A stretch of 29,001 bases of DNA from Avispirillum sp959601495. GTDB taxonomy: Bacteria; Bacillota; Clostridia; Oscillospirales; CAG-272. The notes beneath the pieces were generated by a model. It saw nothing but the letters and a program-made list of their open reading frames with translations. It was not told the DNA's origin and made no database searches. The stretch covers positions 1-29,001 of the forward strand of contig CAUGPT010000025.1 in NCBI GenBank assembly GCA_959601495.1, written 5' to 3'. Each line of letters begins with the position of its first letter. Within the stretch, counting starts at the first letter, position 1. Position numbers and translations under genes: made by a program. Shown here piece after piece: positions 6,934 through 15,495 of this stretch.

Positions 6934-8400
6934 ATGGCGCGAAAAAAGAAAGGAAAGACCGAATTGAAAAAAATTCTGTTTGTGGGCAGCGAATGCATGC
7001 CGTTCGCCGCGACGGGCGGACTGGGCGACGTTATGGGCAGCCTGCCCGCGGCGCTGAAAAAAGCCGGCGGCTCGGGGATCGACGCGAGAGTGGTCATGCC
7101 TCTTTACGACAGGATCGGAAACGACTGGCGCAGCCGTATGCAGTGCGAGGCGGTCTTTGAGGTCTACCTCGGCTGGAGACGGCAGTACTGCGGTGTCCAC
7201 AGCCTCGAAAAAGACGGCGTAAAGTACTATTTCATAGATAACGAATACTATTTTAAGAGGGGCGCGCTGTACGGTCAGTACGACGACGGAGAGCGTTTTG
7301 CGTTTTTCTCCATGGCTGTTCTGGAAATGCTTTGGCGCGTAAACTTTCTTCCCGATATAATCCACGCCAACGACTGGCAGAGCGCGCTTTCGGTCGTATA
7401 CTACAACCTGTTCTACAAGCTGCGCCGCGGGTATCATAACATAAAAACCGTGTTTACGATACACAATATAGAGTATCAGGGACAGTATTCCATGGAGATA
7501 CTGAAGGATGTTTTCGGTATCGACTGGAGAGAGGTCACGCTGATGGAGTACGGCGGCTGCATCAATCTTATGAAAGCCGCGATAAAGTGCGCCGACAGGG
7601 TCACCACCGTAAGCCCCAGATACGCCGGCGAGATACAGAGCAGCGAGTACGCTCACGGGCTTGAAGCGGTGCTGCGCGAGGAAAGCCACAAGCTTTGCGG
7701 CATCCTCAACGGCATAGACTATGTGTATTACGATCCCGAAAACGATCCGGAGATCGCCGCGCCGTACTCCGCCGCGGACGTTTCCGGAAAGGCCGAGGAC
7801 AAGGCGGCGCTCCTCAAAGAGCTGTCGCTTGAGCATAGCGACGCGCCCGTGTTCTCCATCATATCAAGGCTTGTATCCCACAAGGGCACCGACCTTGTAA
7901 GGGACATAGCCTATAAGATGATGTACGAGCAGAACGCAAACCTTATAATACTCGGCACGGGAGAGGGTCAGTACGAGGAATTTTTCCGCGAACTGGAAAG
8001 AAACTTTCCCGATAAGGTGCGCGCGCTCATATGCTATGACAGAGCGCTTTCAAAGCGCATATACGCGGGCAGCGACTACTTTATCATGCCCTCGAAAAGC
8101 GAGCCCTGCGGACTTTCTCAGATGATAGCCTCCCGCTACGGAGCGATCCCCATAGTCAGAGAGACCGGCGGTCTGTACGACTCCATCAAGGGATATTGGG
8201 TCTGCGACGGCGAGGTGCGCGGCAACGGCTTTACATTTGCGAACTACTCGTCTTATGAGCTGTACGACCGCATATGCGCGGCAATGTCGCTGTACGCCGA
8301 TAAAGAGGCGTTCGCGGCGCTGAGGCGTAAGGTCATGGAGGAGGATTTCTCCTGGGATGTATCCGCCCGTGCGTATATGAACCTTTACGAGCACATCTGA
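6934..8400 (+). CDS. glgA: Glycogen synthase (ADP-glucose)
   Basis: GlgA transfers glucose from ADP-glucose to the non-reducing end of an alpha-1,4-glucan. The 488-residue product is a GT5 enzyme with a GT-B fold: the N-terminal half has ILFVGSECMPFAATGGLGDV (from residue 14) and the C-terminal half has ISRLVSHKGTDL (about 308) and PSKSEPCGLSQ (about 385). The usual Lys of the KTGGL loop is Ala here (ATGGL). The ATG at 6934 gives a basic KKKGK prefix; a TTG at 6964, with AAAGG about 11 nt upstream, would give a product that starts at the conserved strand and is a serious alternative. The frame is intact and closes the synthetic part of the operon. Confidence 0.94.
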   Translation: MARKKKGKTELKKILFVGSECMPFAATGGLGDVMGSLPAALKKAGGSGIDARVVMPLYDRIGNDWRSRMQCEAVFEVYLGWRRQYCGVHSLEKDGVKYYFIDNEYYFKRGALYGQYDDGERFAFFSMAVLEMLWRVNFLPDIIHANDWQSALSVVYYNLFYKLRRGYHNIKTVFTIHNIEYQGQYSMEILKDVFGIDWREVTLMEYGGCINLMKAAIKCADRVTTVSPRYAGEIQSSEYAHGLEAVLREESHKLCGILNGIDYVYYDPENDPEIAAPYSAADVSGKAEDKAALLKELSLEHSDAPVFSIISRLVSHKGTDLVRDIAYKMMYEQNANLIILGTGEGQYEEFFRELERNFPDKVRALICYDRALSKRIYAGSDYFIMPSKSEPCGLSQMIASRYGAIPIVRETGGLYDSIKGYWVCDGEVRGNGFTFANYSSYELYDRICAAMSLYADKEAFAALRRKVMEEDFSWDVSARAYMNLYEHI

Positions 8401-8468
8401 AAAAGGCATTTTTAAAAAAATAACGGATTGCTTTTTGCAACCCGTGTGGAAAACAGAAAGGCAAGAAC

Positions 8469-10883
8469 ATGAACTATAATCCGAACACTGCCGAAGTCAA
8501 GGCAAATATCGAATCAAAGCTTGCGCGCTATTTCGGCGCGACCGTCGAAGAGGCGACAAAAGAGCAGCTTTATAAAGCGTGCGCCATGACGGTGCGCGAC
8601 ATCCTCAGCGAAAAGCGTCAGGCTTTCAAAAACCGCGTAAACGCCGAGGGTGCGAAGCGAGTTTACTATATGTGCATGGAATTTCTTGTAGGCAGATCTC
8701 TCAAGAACAATCTGTGCAATCTGGGACTTTGCGACGCGTATGAAGAAGCGCTGGGCAAAATGGGGCACAACCTCGAGGAGCTTTACGACTGTGAGCCGGA
8801 CGCGGGACTCGGAAACGGAGGTCTCGGCAGACTGGCAGCCTGCTTTATGGATTCGCTTTCGTCCCTTGACTATCCCGCGACAGGCTTTTCCATTTGCTAC
8901 GAGTACGGCCTTTTCCGCCAGAAGATAATCGACGGCATGCAGGTGGAGCTGCCCGACAACTGGCTGCCCGGCGGCGATGTGTGGCTCGTCCCCAGAACGG
9001 ACAGGACGTTCAAGGTCCGCTTCGGCGGCAAGGTCCGCGAGGAGTGGGGCAGCGGTCACCTTGAGATAGTTTACGACAACTGCGAGGAGATAGAGGCTGT
9101 TCCCTATGATATGATGATAAGCGGCGCGGACAGCGAAGCTGTCTCCCGTCTGCGTTTGTGGAAGGCTCAGGATCTGAGCGATTTCAACATGAACCTGTTT
9201 TCGCAGGGCGAATATTCAAGAGCGCTTGAGTCCTCCGTCAATGCGGAGATCATCTGCAAGGTGCTGTATCCCTCCGACAACCATTACGAAGGAAAGCTTT
9301 TGAGACTTACGCAGCAGTACTTCATGGTATCCGCCTCCTGCCAGAATATCGTGCGCGATCATATCGCGGTGTACGGCGACATCAGAAGTCTGCCCGACAA
9401 GGTGGCGATACACATAAACGATACGCACCCAGCGCTCTGCATTCCGGAGCTTATGCGTATTCTCATGGACGAATACTGCATCGGCTGGGACGAGGCATGG
9501 AACATTGTTGTCCGCACGGTGTCGTACACGAACCACACGGTGCTTCCCGAGGCGCTGGAGACGTGGAACGAGGATCTGTTCCGCCTGAGGCTGCCCAGAA
9601 TATACACTATCGTCAAGGAGATAAACGAGCGCTTCTGCCGCGATGTATGGGAGAAGTACCCCGGCAACTGGAACCGCATTTCCGAAATGGCGCCGCTCTC
9701 CGACGGACTGGTCAAAATGGCGAACATCGCAGTCATCGGCTCAAATCACGTAAACGGCGTGTCGCGCATACATTCCGAAATTCTGAAGGATATAACCTTC
9801 AAAAACTTTTACAGAATGTATCCCGACCGCTTTGACAACGTTACAAACGGCGTTGCGCACCGCCGCTGGCTGTGCTACTCCAACCCCGAGCTTACCGGCC
9901 TTATCACCGACCTTATAGGCGACGGCTTCAGAAAAGATCCCGAGCAGCTTGCCCGTCTGAGAGACTATGCCGACGACAAGGCTGTGCTCGACAGACTGGA
10001 GACCATAAAACGTCACAACAAAGAGAACTTTGCCGAGATAGTAAAGCAGCGCACGGGCATCGTACTTGACTGCGGCAGCGTATTTGACGTTCAGATAAAG
10101 CGTCTGCACGAGTATAAGCGCCAGCTGCTAAGCGCAATGCAGATAATCGGACTGTACCTGACGCTTAAGGACAATCCCGACGCGGATATCCGCCCGCAGA
10201 CTTATATCTTCGGCGCGAAGGCTGCCCCCGGATACAGAATGGCAAAGGAGATAATCCGCCTTATCTGGTGCCTTGCGAAAGAGATAGACAGCGACAAGCG
10301 CATAAGCGAAAAGCTGAAGGTCGTGTTCATGGAGGACTATAACGTCACCATGGCTGAAAGCCTTATCCCCGCGGCTGAGATCTCCGAGCAGATCTCCCTT
10401 GCGGGCAAGGAGGCAAGCGGCACGGGCTGCATGAAGCTTATGCTCAACGGCGCGATTACCCTTGGCACCGCCGACGGCGCGAACATCGAGATGATGGAAG
10501 AGGCGGGCAAAGAGAATATGTTCATATTCGGTCTGTCCGCAAGCGAGGCGGAAAACCTGCACAATAAGGGCTATCATCCCTCCGATTACTACAATTCCAG
10601 CGAAAGACTGCAGCAGATCGTAAACAGCCTCAGCGCCGGCTTCGACGGTCAGTCGTTCGCGCCCATGTCCGAATATCTGCTTGTAAACGATTCGTTTATG
10701 TGCATGGCGGACTTTGAGTCATACCGCAACATCCATGAGGAGATCATGCACACCTACGGCGACCGTGAGAAGTGGAACCGTATGTCGCTTATGAACATTG
10801 CGGGCGCGGGCAAATTTGCCGCGGACCGCAGCATTACGGAGTATGCTCAGCGCATCTGGCATCTTTCGAGACTTACAAAATAA
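8469..10883 (+). CDS. glgP: Glycogen/alpha-glucan phosphorylase
   Basis: GlgP removes glucose from glycogen as glucose-1-phosphate, using pyridoxal phosphate. The 804-residue product has the GT35 landmarks PDAGLGNGGLGRLAACFMDS near residue 113 and the PLP-lysine segment EASGTGCMKLMLNG near 648, followed by LGTADGANIE. The residue before the Met-Lys is Cys where many family members have Asn. The start has AAAGG 8 nt upstream. The 68-nt gap after glgA shows no convincing promoter or terminator, so glgP is probably the last gene of the glg operon. This puts breakdown under the same promoter as synthesis. Confidence 0.96.
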   Translation: MNYNPNTAEVKANIESKLARYFGATVEEATKEQLYKACAMTVRDILSEKRQAFKNRVNAEGAKRVYYMCMEFLVGRSLKNNLCNLGLCDAYEEALGKMGHNLEELYDCEPDAGLGNGGLGRLAACFMDSLSSLDYPATGFSICYEYGLFRQKIIDGMQVELPDNWLPGGDVWLVPRTDRTFKVRFGGKVREEWGSGHLEIVYDNCEEIEAVPYDMMISGADSEAVSRLRLWKAQDLSDFNMNLFSQGEYSRALESSVNAEIICKVLYPSDNHYEGKLLRLTQQYFMVSASCQNIVRDHIAVYGDIRSLPDKVAIHINDTHPALCIPELMRILMDEYCIGWDEAWNIVVRTVSYTNHTVLPEALETWNEDLFRLRLPRIYTIVKEINERFCRDVWEKYPGNWNRISEMAPLSDGLVKMANIAVIGSNHVNGVSRIHSEILKDITFKNFYRMYPDRFDNVTNGVAHRRWLCYSNPELTGLITDLIGDGFRKDPEQLARLRDYADDKAVLDRLETIKRHNKENFAEIVKQRTGIVLDCGSVFDVQIKRLHEYKRQLLSAMQIIGLYLTLKDNPDADIRPQTYIFGAKAAPGYRMAKEIIRLIWCLAKEIDSDKRISEKLKVVFMEDYNVTMAESLIPAAEISEQISLAGKEASGTGCMKLMLNGAITLGTADGANIEMMEEAGKENMFIFGLSASEAENLHNKGYHPSDYYNSSERLQQIVNSLSAGFDGQSFAPMSEYLLVNDSFMCMADFESYRNIHEEIMHTYGDREKWNRMSLMNIAGAGKFAADRSITEYAQRIWHLSRLTK

Positions 10884-10895
10884 ACCGCACGTAAG

Positions 10896-10926
10896 GTGTC
10901 GGCTGCCGATGTACGGCAGCCGACGC
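10896..10926 (+). terminator. Hairpin ending the glycogen operon
   Basis: A perfect 11-bp stem (10898-10908 with 10914-10924, loop ATGTA), extended by a G.U and a G-C pair, lies 12 nt after the glgP stop. No clear U-run follows, so it may stabilise or process the message rather than terminate fully. Confidence 0.55.
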
Positions 10927-10966
10927 TTCATTTATCAACCTCATATGGAATAGGGGCAATTATTCA

Positions 10967-12829
10967 ATGCTTGTCAAAATGACAAACGAGCTGTGCCGCG
11001 GCTCGCTGCCGACAATAAGAAAATACATAAACGGAGAAGATGCCGCTTTGTGCGGCGCGGCGGCTGAGTCGGACACGGTGCGCTTTGAAATATGCGCGCC
11101 GCGCGTTTTCGGTCTGACCGGCGCGGAAATTCGCATCTGCAATGCGGACAGCGGAGAAGAATTTTCGCTTCCGCTTGAATACAGCTGTGCCGCGGGCGGT
11201 TTTTCTGCAGAGACCTCGCGCCTCGGCGCGGGGCTTTACCGCTATACGGCGGTTTTGCACCGCGGCAATGATACGCTCTGCAGCGACACGGACGATAACG
11301 TGCACTTCACCCTCGGCAAGGACGCGGGCAGGCAGTTCCGGCTGCTCATATACGCCGACGGCTTCAGAACACCGGAGTGGTTCAAGGGCGGCGTTATGTA
11401 CCAGATATTTACGGACAGGTTTGCAAAGAGCGGAAAGTCCCCCCTGCGGCAGGACGTCTGCAACGAGAGCGACTGGTACGCCCCCATATCGCAGTTTGCC
11501 GAAAAGCCGGGAGACGCGCTTAAAAACAATCTGTTTTACGGCGGCGATCTGTACGGCATATCGGAAAAGCTTGGATATCTGAAAGAATTGGGCGTCACGG
11601 TGCTGTACCTGAATCCTGTGTTCAAAGCGGCGTCAAACCACAAATACGACACCGGCGACTATAACACGGTGGATCCCGCCTTCGGCGGCGACAAAGCGCT
11701 TGCGGTGCTGTTTGCCGAGGCGAAAAAGTGCGGCATGCGCGTTATTCTGGACGGCGTTTTCAACCACACGGGCGACGACAGCCTGTACTTCAACAAATAC
11801 GGAAACTATCCCTCTGTCGGCGCGTACAAGCATCCCGAGTCCCCGTACCGTGACTGGTACACCTTCGGCAGGGACGACGATGACTACGAGTGCTGGTGGG
11901 GCATAAAGATACATCCGCGCCTGAGGCAGGCAAACCCCGATTGCCGCAGCTTTTTCTGCGGGCGGGACGGTGTCGGCGCAAAGTATGTAAAAGAGGGCAG
12001 CGGAGGCTGGCGGCTGGACGTTGCCGACGAGCTGCCGGACGTTTTTCTTGAGGATCTCAGAAAAAGCGTTAAGGACGCCGATCCCGACGCTCTCATTATC
12101 GGAGAGGTATGGGAGAACGCTGCCGACAAGATCGCATACGGAAAGCTGAGAAAGTATTTTCAAGGGCATCAGCTTGACAGCGTTATGAACTACCCTCTGC
12201 GCACGGCGCTTGTGAATTTTATACTGCATAAAGACGGGCGCTCTCTCGCGAGGTGCCTTACCGATATATATTCCTCATACCCGAAATTCGTCTGCGACTG
12301 CCTTATGAACATTATCGGCACCCACGACACCGAGCGCATACTCACCGTTCTGGGAGACAGAGAGTACACATCCCTTTCAAATCGGGAGCTGTCCGTTCGC
12401 GCAATGAGCGAAGAGGAGCGAAATATCGGAGTGCAGCGCCTTAAGATCGCCTCATGCATACAGTACACTATGTACGGCGTGCCATCCGTATACTACGGTG
12501 ATGAGGCGGGCGTTGAGGGCGGACGCGACCCCTTCTGCCGCCGCACATATCCCTGGGGCAGAGAGAACGGAGAGCTTCTGCAGTGGTACAAACGTCTGGG
12601 CGCGCTGCGCCGGGATCCCGTGTACCGCGACGGCGCGTTCTGCGTCACCGACAGCGGCGACGGGTACATAGTTTATGAAAGAACAAAGGGAGCGGCGCGC
12701 ATCGTGAGCGCGGCAAACGTATCCGACACTGTCCTTCATACGGGCATATGCGGCACCGAGCTTCTCGGCGGAGCGGCGACGGACGGCGATGTCGCCCCCA
12801 TGAGCGTAAGCGTTATCCGCGTTTCGTAA
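10967..12829 (+). CDS. GH13 alpha-glycosidase, neopullulanase/cyclomaltodextrinase-like
   Basis: This is a glycoside hydrolase family 13 enzyme of 620 residues. An N-terminal beta domain (about 1-130, CBM34-like by position) precedes the barrel, which starts at GVMYQIFTDRF (about 142). Conserved regions are DGVFNHTGDD (about 262), GWRLDVADEL with the nucleophile Asp (about 347), IIGEVWEN with the acid/base Glu (about 377) and GTHDTER with the third Asp (about 451). The layout fits enzymes that hydrolyse maltodextrins, pullulan or cyclodextrins; exact specificity cannot be read. There is no signal peptide, so it should act in the cytosol on products released by GlgP. The ATG at 10967 follows AGGGG by 10 nt. 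Its expression may depend on read-through of the preceding hairpin; I see no good promoter in the 40-nt gap. Confidence 0.88.
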   Translation: MLVKMTNELCRGSLPTIRKYINGEDAALCGAAAESDTVRFEICAPRVFGLTGAEIRICNADSGEEFSLPLEYSCAAGGFSAETSRLGAGLYRYTAVLHRGNDTLCSDTDDNVHFTLGKDAGRQFRLLIYADGFRTPEWFKGGVMYQIFTDRFAKSGKSPLRQDVCNESDWYAPISQFAEKPGDALKNNLFYGGDLYGISEKLGYLKELGVTVLYLNPVFKAASNHKYDTGDYNTVDPAFGGDKALAVLFAEAKKCGMRVILDGVFNHTGDDSLYFNKYGNYPSVGAYKHPESPYRDWYTFGRDDDDYECWWGIKIHPRLRQANPDCRSFFCGRDGVGAKYVKEGSGGWRLDVADELPDVFLEDLRKSVKDADPDALIIGEVWENAADKIAYGKLRKYFQGHQLDSVMNYPLRTALVNFILHKDGRSLARCLTDIYSSYPKFVCDCLMNIIGTHDTERILTVLGDREYTSLSNRELSVRAMSEEERNIGVQRLKIASCIQYTMYGVPSVYYGDEAGVEGGRDPFCRRTYPWGRENGELLQWYKRLGALRRDPVYRDGAFCVTDSGDGYIVYERTKGAARIVSAANVSDTVLHTGICGTELLGGAATDGDVAPMSVSVIRVS

Positions 12830-12875
12830 AAGTATTGCGCTTTTCGGCGCATTCCATGTATTTAGCATATATCTA

Positions 12876-12904
12876 TTGAATTTGCCGAAAGTATTTGATA
12901 TAAT
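12876..12904 (+). promoter_or_regulatory. Promoter of the HAD-aspS operon
   Basis: TTGAAT (12876-12881), 17 nt, then TATAAT (12899-12904) with TG at the extended -10 position. The predicted start lies near 12911, giving a leader of about 30 nt to the GGAGG ribosome binding site at 12930-12934. Confidence 0.8.
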
Positions 12905-12940
12905 ACACTTTAGGTATAAAGCTATTTTCGGAGGCGCGGC

Positions 12941-13594
12941 GTGTACAGGCTTGTAATATTCGATATGGACGGAGTTCTGGTCGACTCCGAGGACACGTTC
13001 AAGCGCTCCTGCGCCGACGCGCTGCACCGCTTCGGCGTCTTTCCGGAGTATGACGAATTCACGCCGTATACCGGCATGGGAGACACATTGTACATAGGCG
13101 AGGTTGCCCGCGCCCACGGCGTTGAGTTCTGCCCGGAAATGGTGGACGAGGCGTACGGTCTGTACGGCAGATACGCAAAAGAAACGCTGCACGTTTTTCC
13201 GTGGTCGCGCCCCGTGCTTGAGGGACTGCACGCCGCGGGCATACCCATTTGCGTCGCGTCGTCGGCGGGAAAATTCAAGGTCGAAACAAACCTCGGCGCC
13301 ATAGGCGTGAAAGTCGATATTTTCAAAAATATCGTCACGGGAGACATGGTGGAAAAGAAAAAGCCCGCGCCGGACATTTTTCTGAAGGCTGCCGACCTGT
13401 GCGGCGCCGCCCCCGCGAACTGCCTTGTTTTTGAGGACGCGCTTTCGGGAGTCGCTGCGGCAAAAGCCGCAGGCATGACGGCGTGCGCCGTCACCACATC
13501 GTTCACCGCCGAAGAGCTTACGGCGGCAGGCGCCGATCTCACCGTTTGCGATCTGAGGGACGCGGCAAATAAAATATTCGGAATTAAATTTTAA
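12941..13594 (+). CDS. HAD superfamily hydrolase (subfamily IA)
   Basis: The 217-residue product is a haloacid dehalogenase-type phosphatase. All four motifs are present: FDMDGVLVDSE with nucleophile Asp8 and Asp10, the Ser/Thr motif in CVASSAGKF (about 104-112), the Lys in KKKPAPDIF (about 143-151) and VFEDALSGV (about 163-171). An alpha-helical cap lies between the first two motifs. Family members dephosphorylate or isomerise sugar phosphates (phosphoglycolate phosphatase, beta-phosphoglucomutase); the beta-phosphoglucomutase cap signature is not seen, so a general phosphatase is more likely. It starts at GTG 12941 with GGAGG 6 nt upstream and is followed 13 nt later by aspS. Confidence 0.88.
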   Translation: MYRLVIFDMDGVLVDSEDTFKRSCADALHRFGVFPEYDEFTPYTGMGDTLYIGEVARAHGVEFCPEMVDEAYGLYGRYAKETLHVFPWSRPVLEGLHAAGIPICVASSAGKFKVETNLGAIGVKVDIFKNIVTGDMVEKKKPAPDIFLKAADLCGAAPANCLVFEDALSGVAAAKAAGMTACAVTTSFTAEELTAAGADLTVCDLRDAANKIFGIKF

Positions 13595-13607
13595 CGAGGA
13601 TACAGTT

Positions 13608-15392
13608 ATGGAAGTGTTTGAAAAAAGCGATAAGCGCACACATTACTGCGGCACCCTGAGCGCCGCAAACATCGGAGAGAGAGTATGCGTTCTCGGCTGG
13701 TGTCAGCGCCAGCGCGACCTGGGCAGCCTTATCTTCATCGATCTGCGCGACAGAACCGGTATTATTCAGCTTGCGTTTGACGAAAATACGGACAAGGATA
13801 TTTTCCGTCTTGCCTTCAACACCCGCAGCGAATTCGTTCTCTGCGCCAAGGGCGTCGTAAGACACCGCGGCGAGGGCGCCGTCAACGAGAATCTGCCTAC
13901 GGGCGAGATCGAAGTCGCGGTCGACGGCTTCAAGGTGCTTTCCGAAGCGCAGACCCCTCCTTTCCCCATCGTTGAAAACAGCGATACGAACAGCGAGATA
14001 CGTCTGACCCACAGATACCTTGATCTGCGCCGCCCCGATATGCAGCGAAATATTATGGCGCGCAGCGAGATTTCAAATATAGCCCGCAATTATTTCAGAG
14101 AAAACGGATTTATCGACATAGAGACCCCTTGCCTTATAAAGCCCTCTCCCGAGGGCGCGCGCGACTATCTGGTACCCTCCAGAGTGCATCCGGGCTGCTT
14201 CTACGCGCTGCCCCAGTCGCCTCAGCTTTATAAGCAGCTGCTCATGTATTCCGGCTTTGACCGCTACATCCAGATAGCCCGCTGCTTCAGAGACGAGGAC
14301 CTGAGAGCGGACCGTCAGCCCGAATTTACGCAGATAGACCTTGAAATGTCTTTTGCGGATGAAGACGATATCATATCCGTAAACGAGGGATTTATCAAGA
14401 GACTGTTTGACGAGTTCATGCATCAGCCCCTTGAAGTTCCCTTCAAGCGCATGACATGGCACGAGGCAATGGAGCGCTTCGGCAGCGACAAGCCCGACAC
14501 GCGCTTTGCCCTTGAGCTTTGCAATATTTCCGACGAGGTACGCTCCTGCGGCTTCGGTGTATTTGCGAACTGCGTCGCGGCAGGCGGCAGCGTTCGCGGC
14601 ATCAACGTGCCCGGCGGCGCGAAAATGTCCCGCAAGGAGATAGACTCTCTTGTTGAGTTCGTAAAGACCTACGGCGCAAAGGGTCTCGCGTGGTATAAGA
14701 ACGCTCCCGAGGGCGCGTCCTCATCATTCGCGAAATTCCTCACCGAGGACGAGACCGCGGCGGTTCTGAAAAAGCTCGGCTGCGGCGCGGGCGACCTTGC
14801 GCTCATCGTAGCGGACAAAAACAAAGTCGTGTTCGATTCTCTGGGCGCTCTGCGCTGCGAGGTTGCGAAGCGTCTCGGCATGATAGACAGATCAAAATTC
14901 AATTTCCTGTGGATAACGGAGTTCCCCCTGTTCGAGTACGACGAGGAGGAGGGACGCTACTACGCCATGCACCATCCTTTCACCATGCCCATGGAGGAGG
15001 ATATGGACAAGATCGATACCGATCCCGGCGCGGTCCGCGCGAGAGCGTACGACATAGTGCTCAACGGTACCGAGATCGGCGGCGGCTCTATCCGTATACA
15101 TACCACCGAGAGACAGAAGCAGATGTTCCACACTCTGGGCATCGACGACGAGACCGCGAACGAAAAGTTCGGCTACCTGCTTGAGGCGTTCAAGTACGGC
15201 GTGCCTCCGCACGGCGGACTTGCCTTCGGCCTTGACCGTCTTGTAGCGGAGCTTCTGGGCATTGACGATATCCGCGACGTTATAGCCTTCCCCAAGGTGC
15301 AGAATGCGTCGGAGCTTATGTCAAAGTGCCCCGCCCCCGGCGACCCCAAGGCGCTGGAGGAGCTTTGCATCAAAGTAGACCTGCACGAGTAA
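13608..15392 (+). CDS. aspS: Aspartyl-tRNA synthetase
   Basis: AspRS charges tRNA-Asp with aspartate. The 594-residue product has the bacterial layout: an OB-fold anticodon-binding domain (VCVLGWCQRQRDLGSLIFID, about 24-43), class II motif 2 with FRDEDLRADRQPEFTQIDLE (about 226-245), a bacterial GAD insertion domain (about 280-420) and motif 3 GLAFGLDRLVAELLG (about 536-550). The ATG at 13608 has ACGAGGA 7 nt upstream. It shares a promoter with the HAD gene and ends at a strong terminator. Whether it also charges tRNA-Asn cannot be decided here, because no gatCAB or asnS is in the window. Confidence 0.97.
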   Translation: MEVFEKSDKRTHYCGTLSAANIGERVCVLGWCQRQRDLGSLIFIDLRDRTGIIQLAFDENTDKDIFRLAFNTRSEFVLCAKGVVRHRGEGAVNENLPTGEIEVAVDGFKVLSEAQTPPFPIVENSDTNSEIRLTHRYLDLRRPDMQRNIMARSEISNIARNYFRENGFIDIETPCLIKPSPEGARDYLVPSRVHPGCFYALPQSPQLYKQLLMYSGFDRYIQIARCFRDEDLRADRQPEFTQIDLEMSFADEDDIISVNEGFIKRLFDEFMHQPLEVPFKRMTWHEAMERFGSDKPDTRFALELCNISDEVRSCGFGVFANCVAAGGSVRGINVPGGAKMSRKEIDSLVEFVKTYGAKGLAWYKNAPEGASSSFAKFLTEDETAAVLKKLGCGAGDLALIVADKNKVVFDSLGALRCEVAKRLGMIDRSKFNFLWITEFPLFEYDEEEGRYYAMHHPFTMPMEEDMDKIDTDPGAVRARAYDIVLNGTEIGGGSIRIHTTERQKQMFHTLGIDDETANEKFGYLLEAFKYGVPPHGGLAFGLDRLVAELLGIDDIRDVIAFPKVQNASELMSKCPAPGDPKALEELCIKVDLHE

Positions 15393-15402
15393 AATATAAG
15401 AT

Positions 15403-15437
15403 AAGCAGCCGATACTCAAGGTGTCGGCTGCTTTTGA
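15403..15437 (+). terminator. Intrinsic terminator of aspS
   Basis: A 13-bp stem with one G.U pair (15403-15415 with 15421-15433), a TCAAG loop, and TTTT after it. It lies 10 nt past the aspS stop codon. Confidence 0.85.
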
Positions 15438-15472
15438 AAAGCCCCCGACATATGCCATGCATATGTCGGGGG
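15437..15472 (-). terminator. Intrinsic terminator of the dnaB operon
   Basis: A perfect 13-bp stem (15442-15454 with 15460-15472, loop CCATG) lies 23 nt past the dnaB stop on the minus strand and is followed by G-C-TTTT in that direction. It abuts the aspS terminator, so the two convergent operons end back to back. Confidence 0.75.
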
Positions 15473-15495
15473 TCATCTTTTTGTTATGGAACGGC

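Noticed and set aside
8401..8468. Terminator or promoter between glgA and glgP
   Set aside because: Only a mismatched short hairpin and AT-rich sequence are visible; no convincing -35/-10 pair.
10411..10443. GTGCMK in glycogen phosphorylase as an active-site defect
   Set aside because: The PLP-binding Lys is intact and Cys at this position is, as far as I recall, tolerated in clostridial homologues; not strong enough to call unusual.
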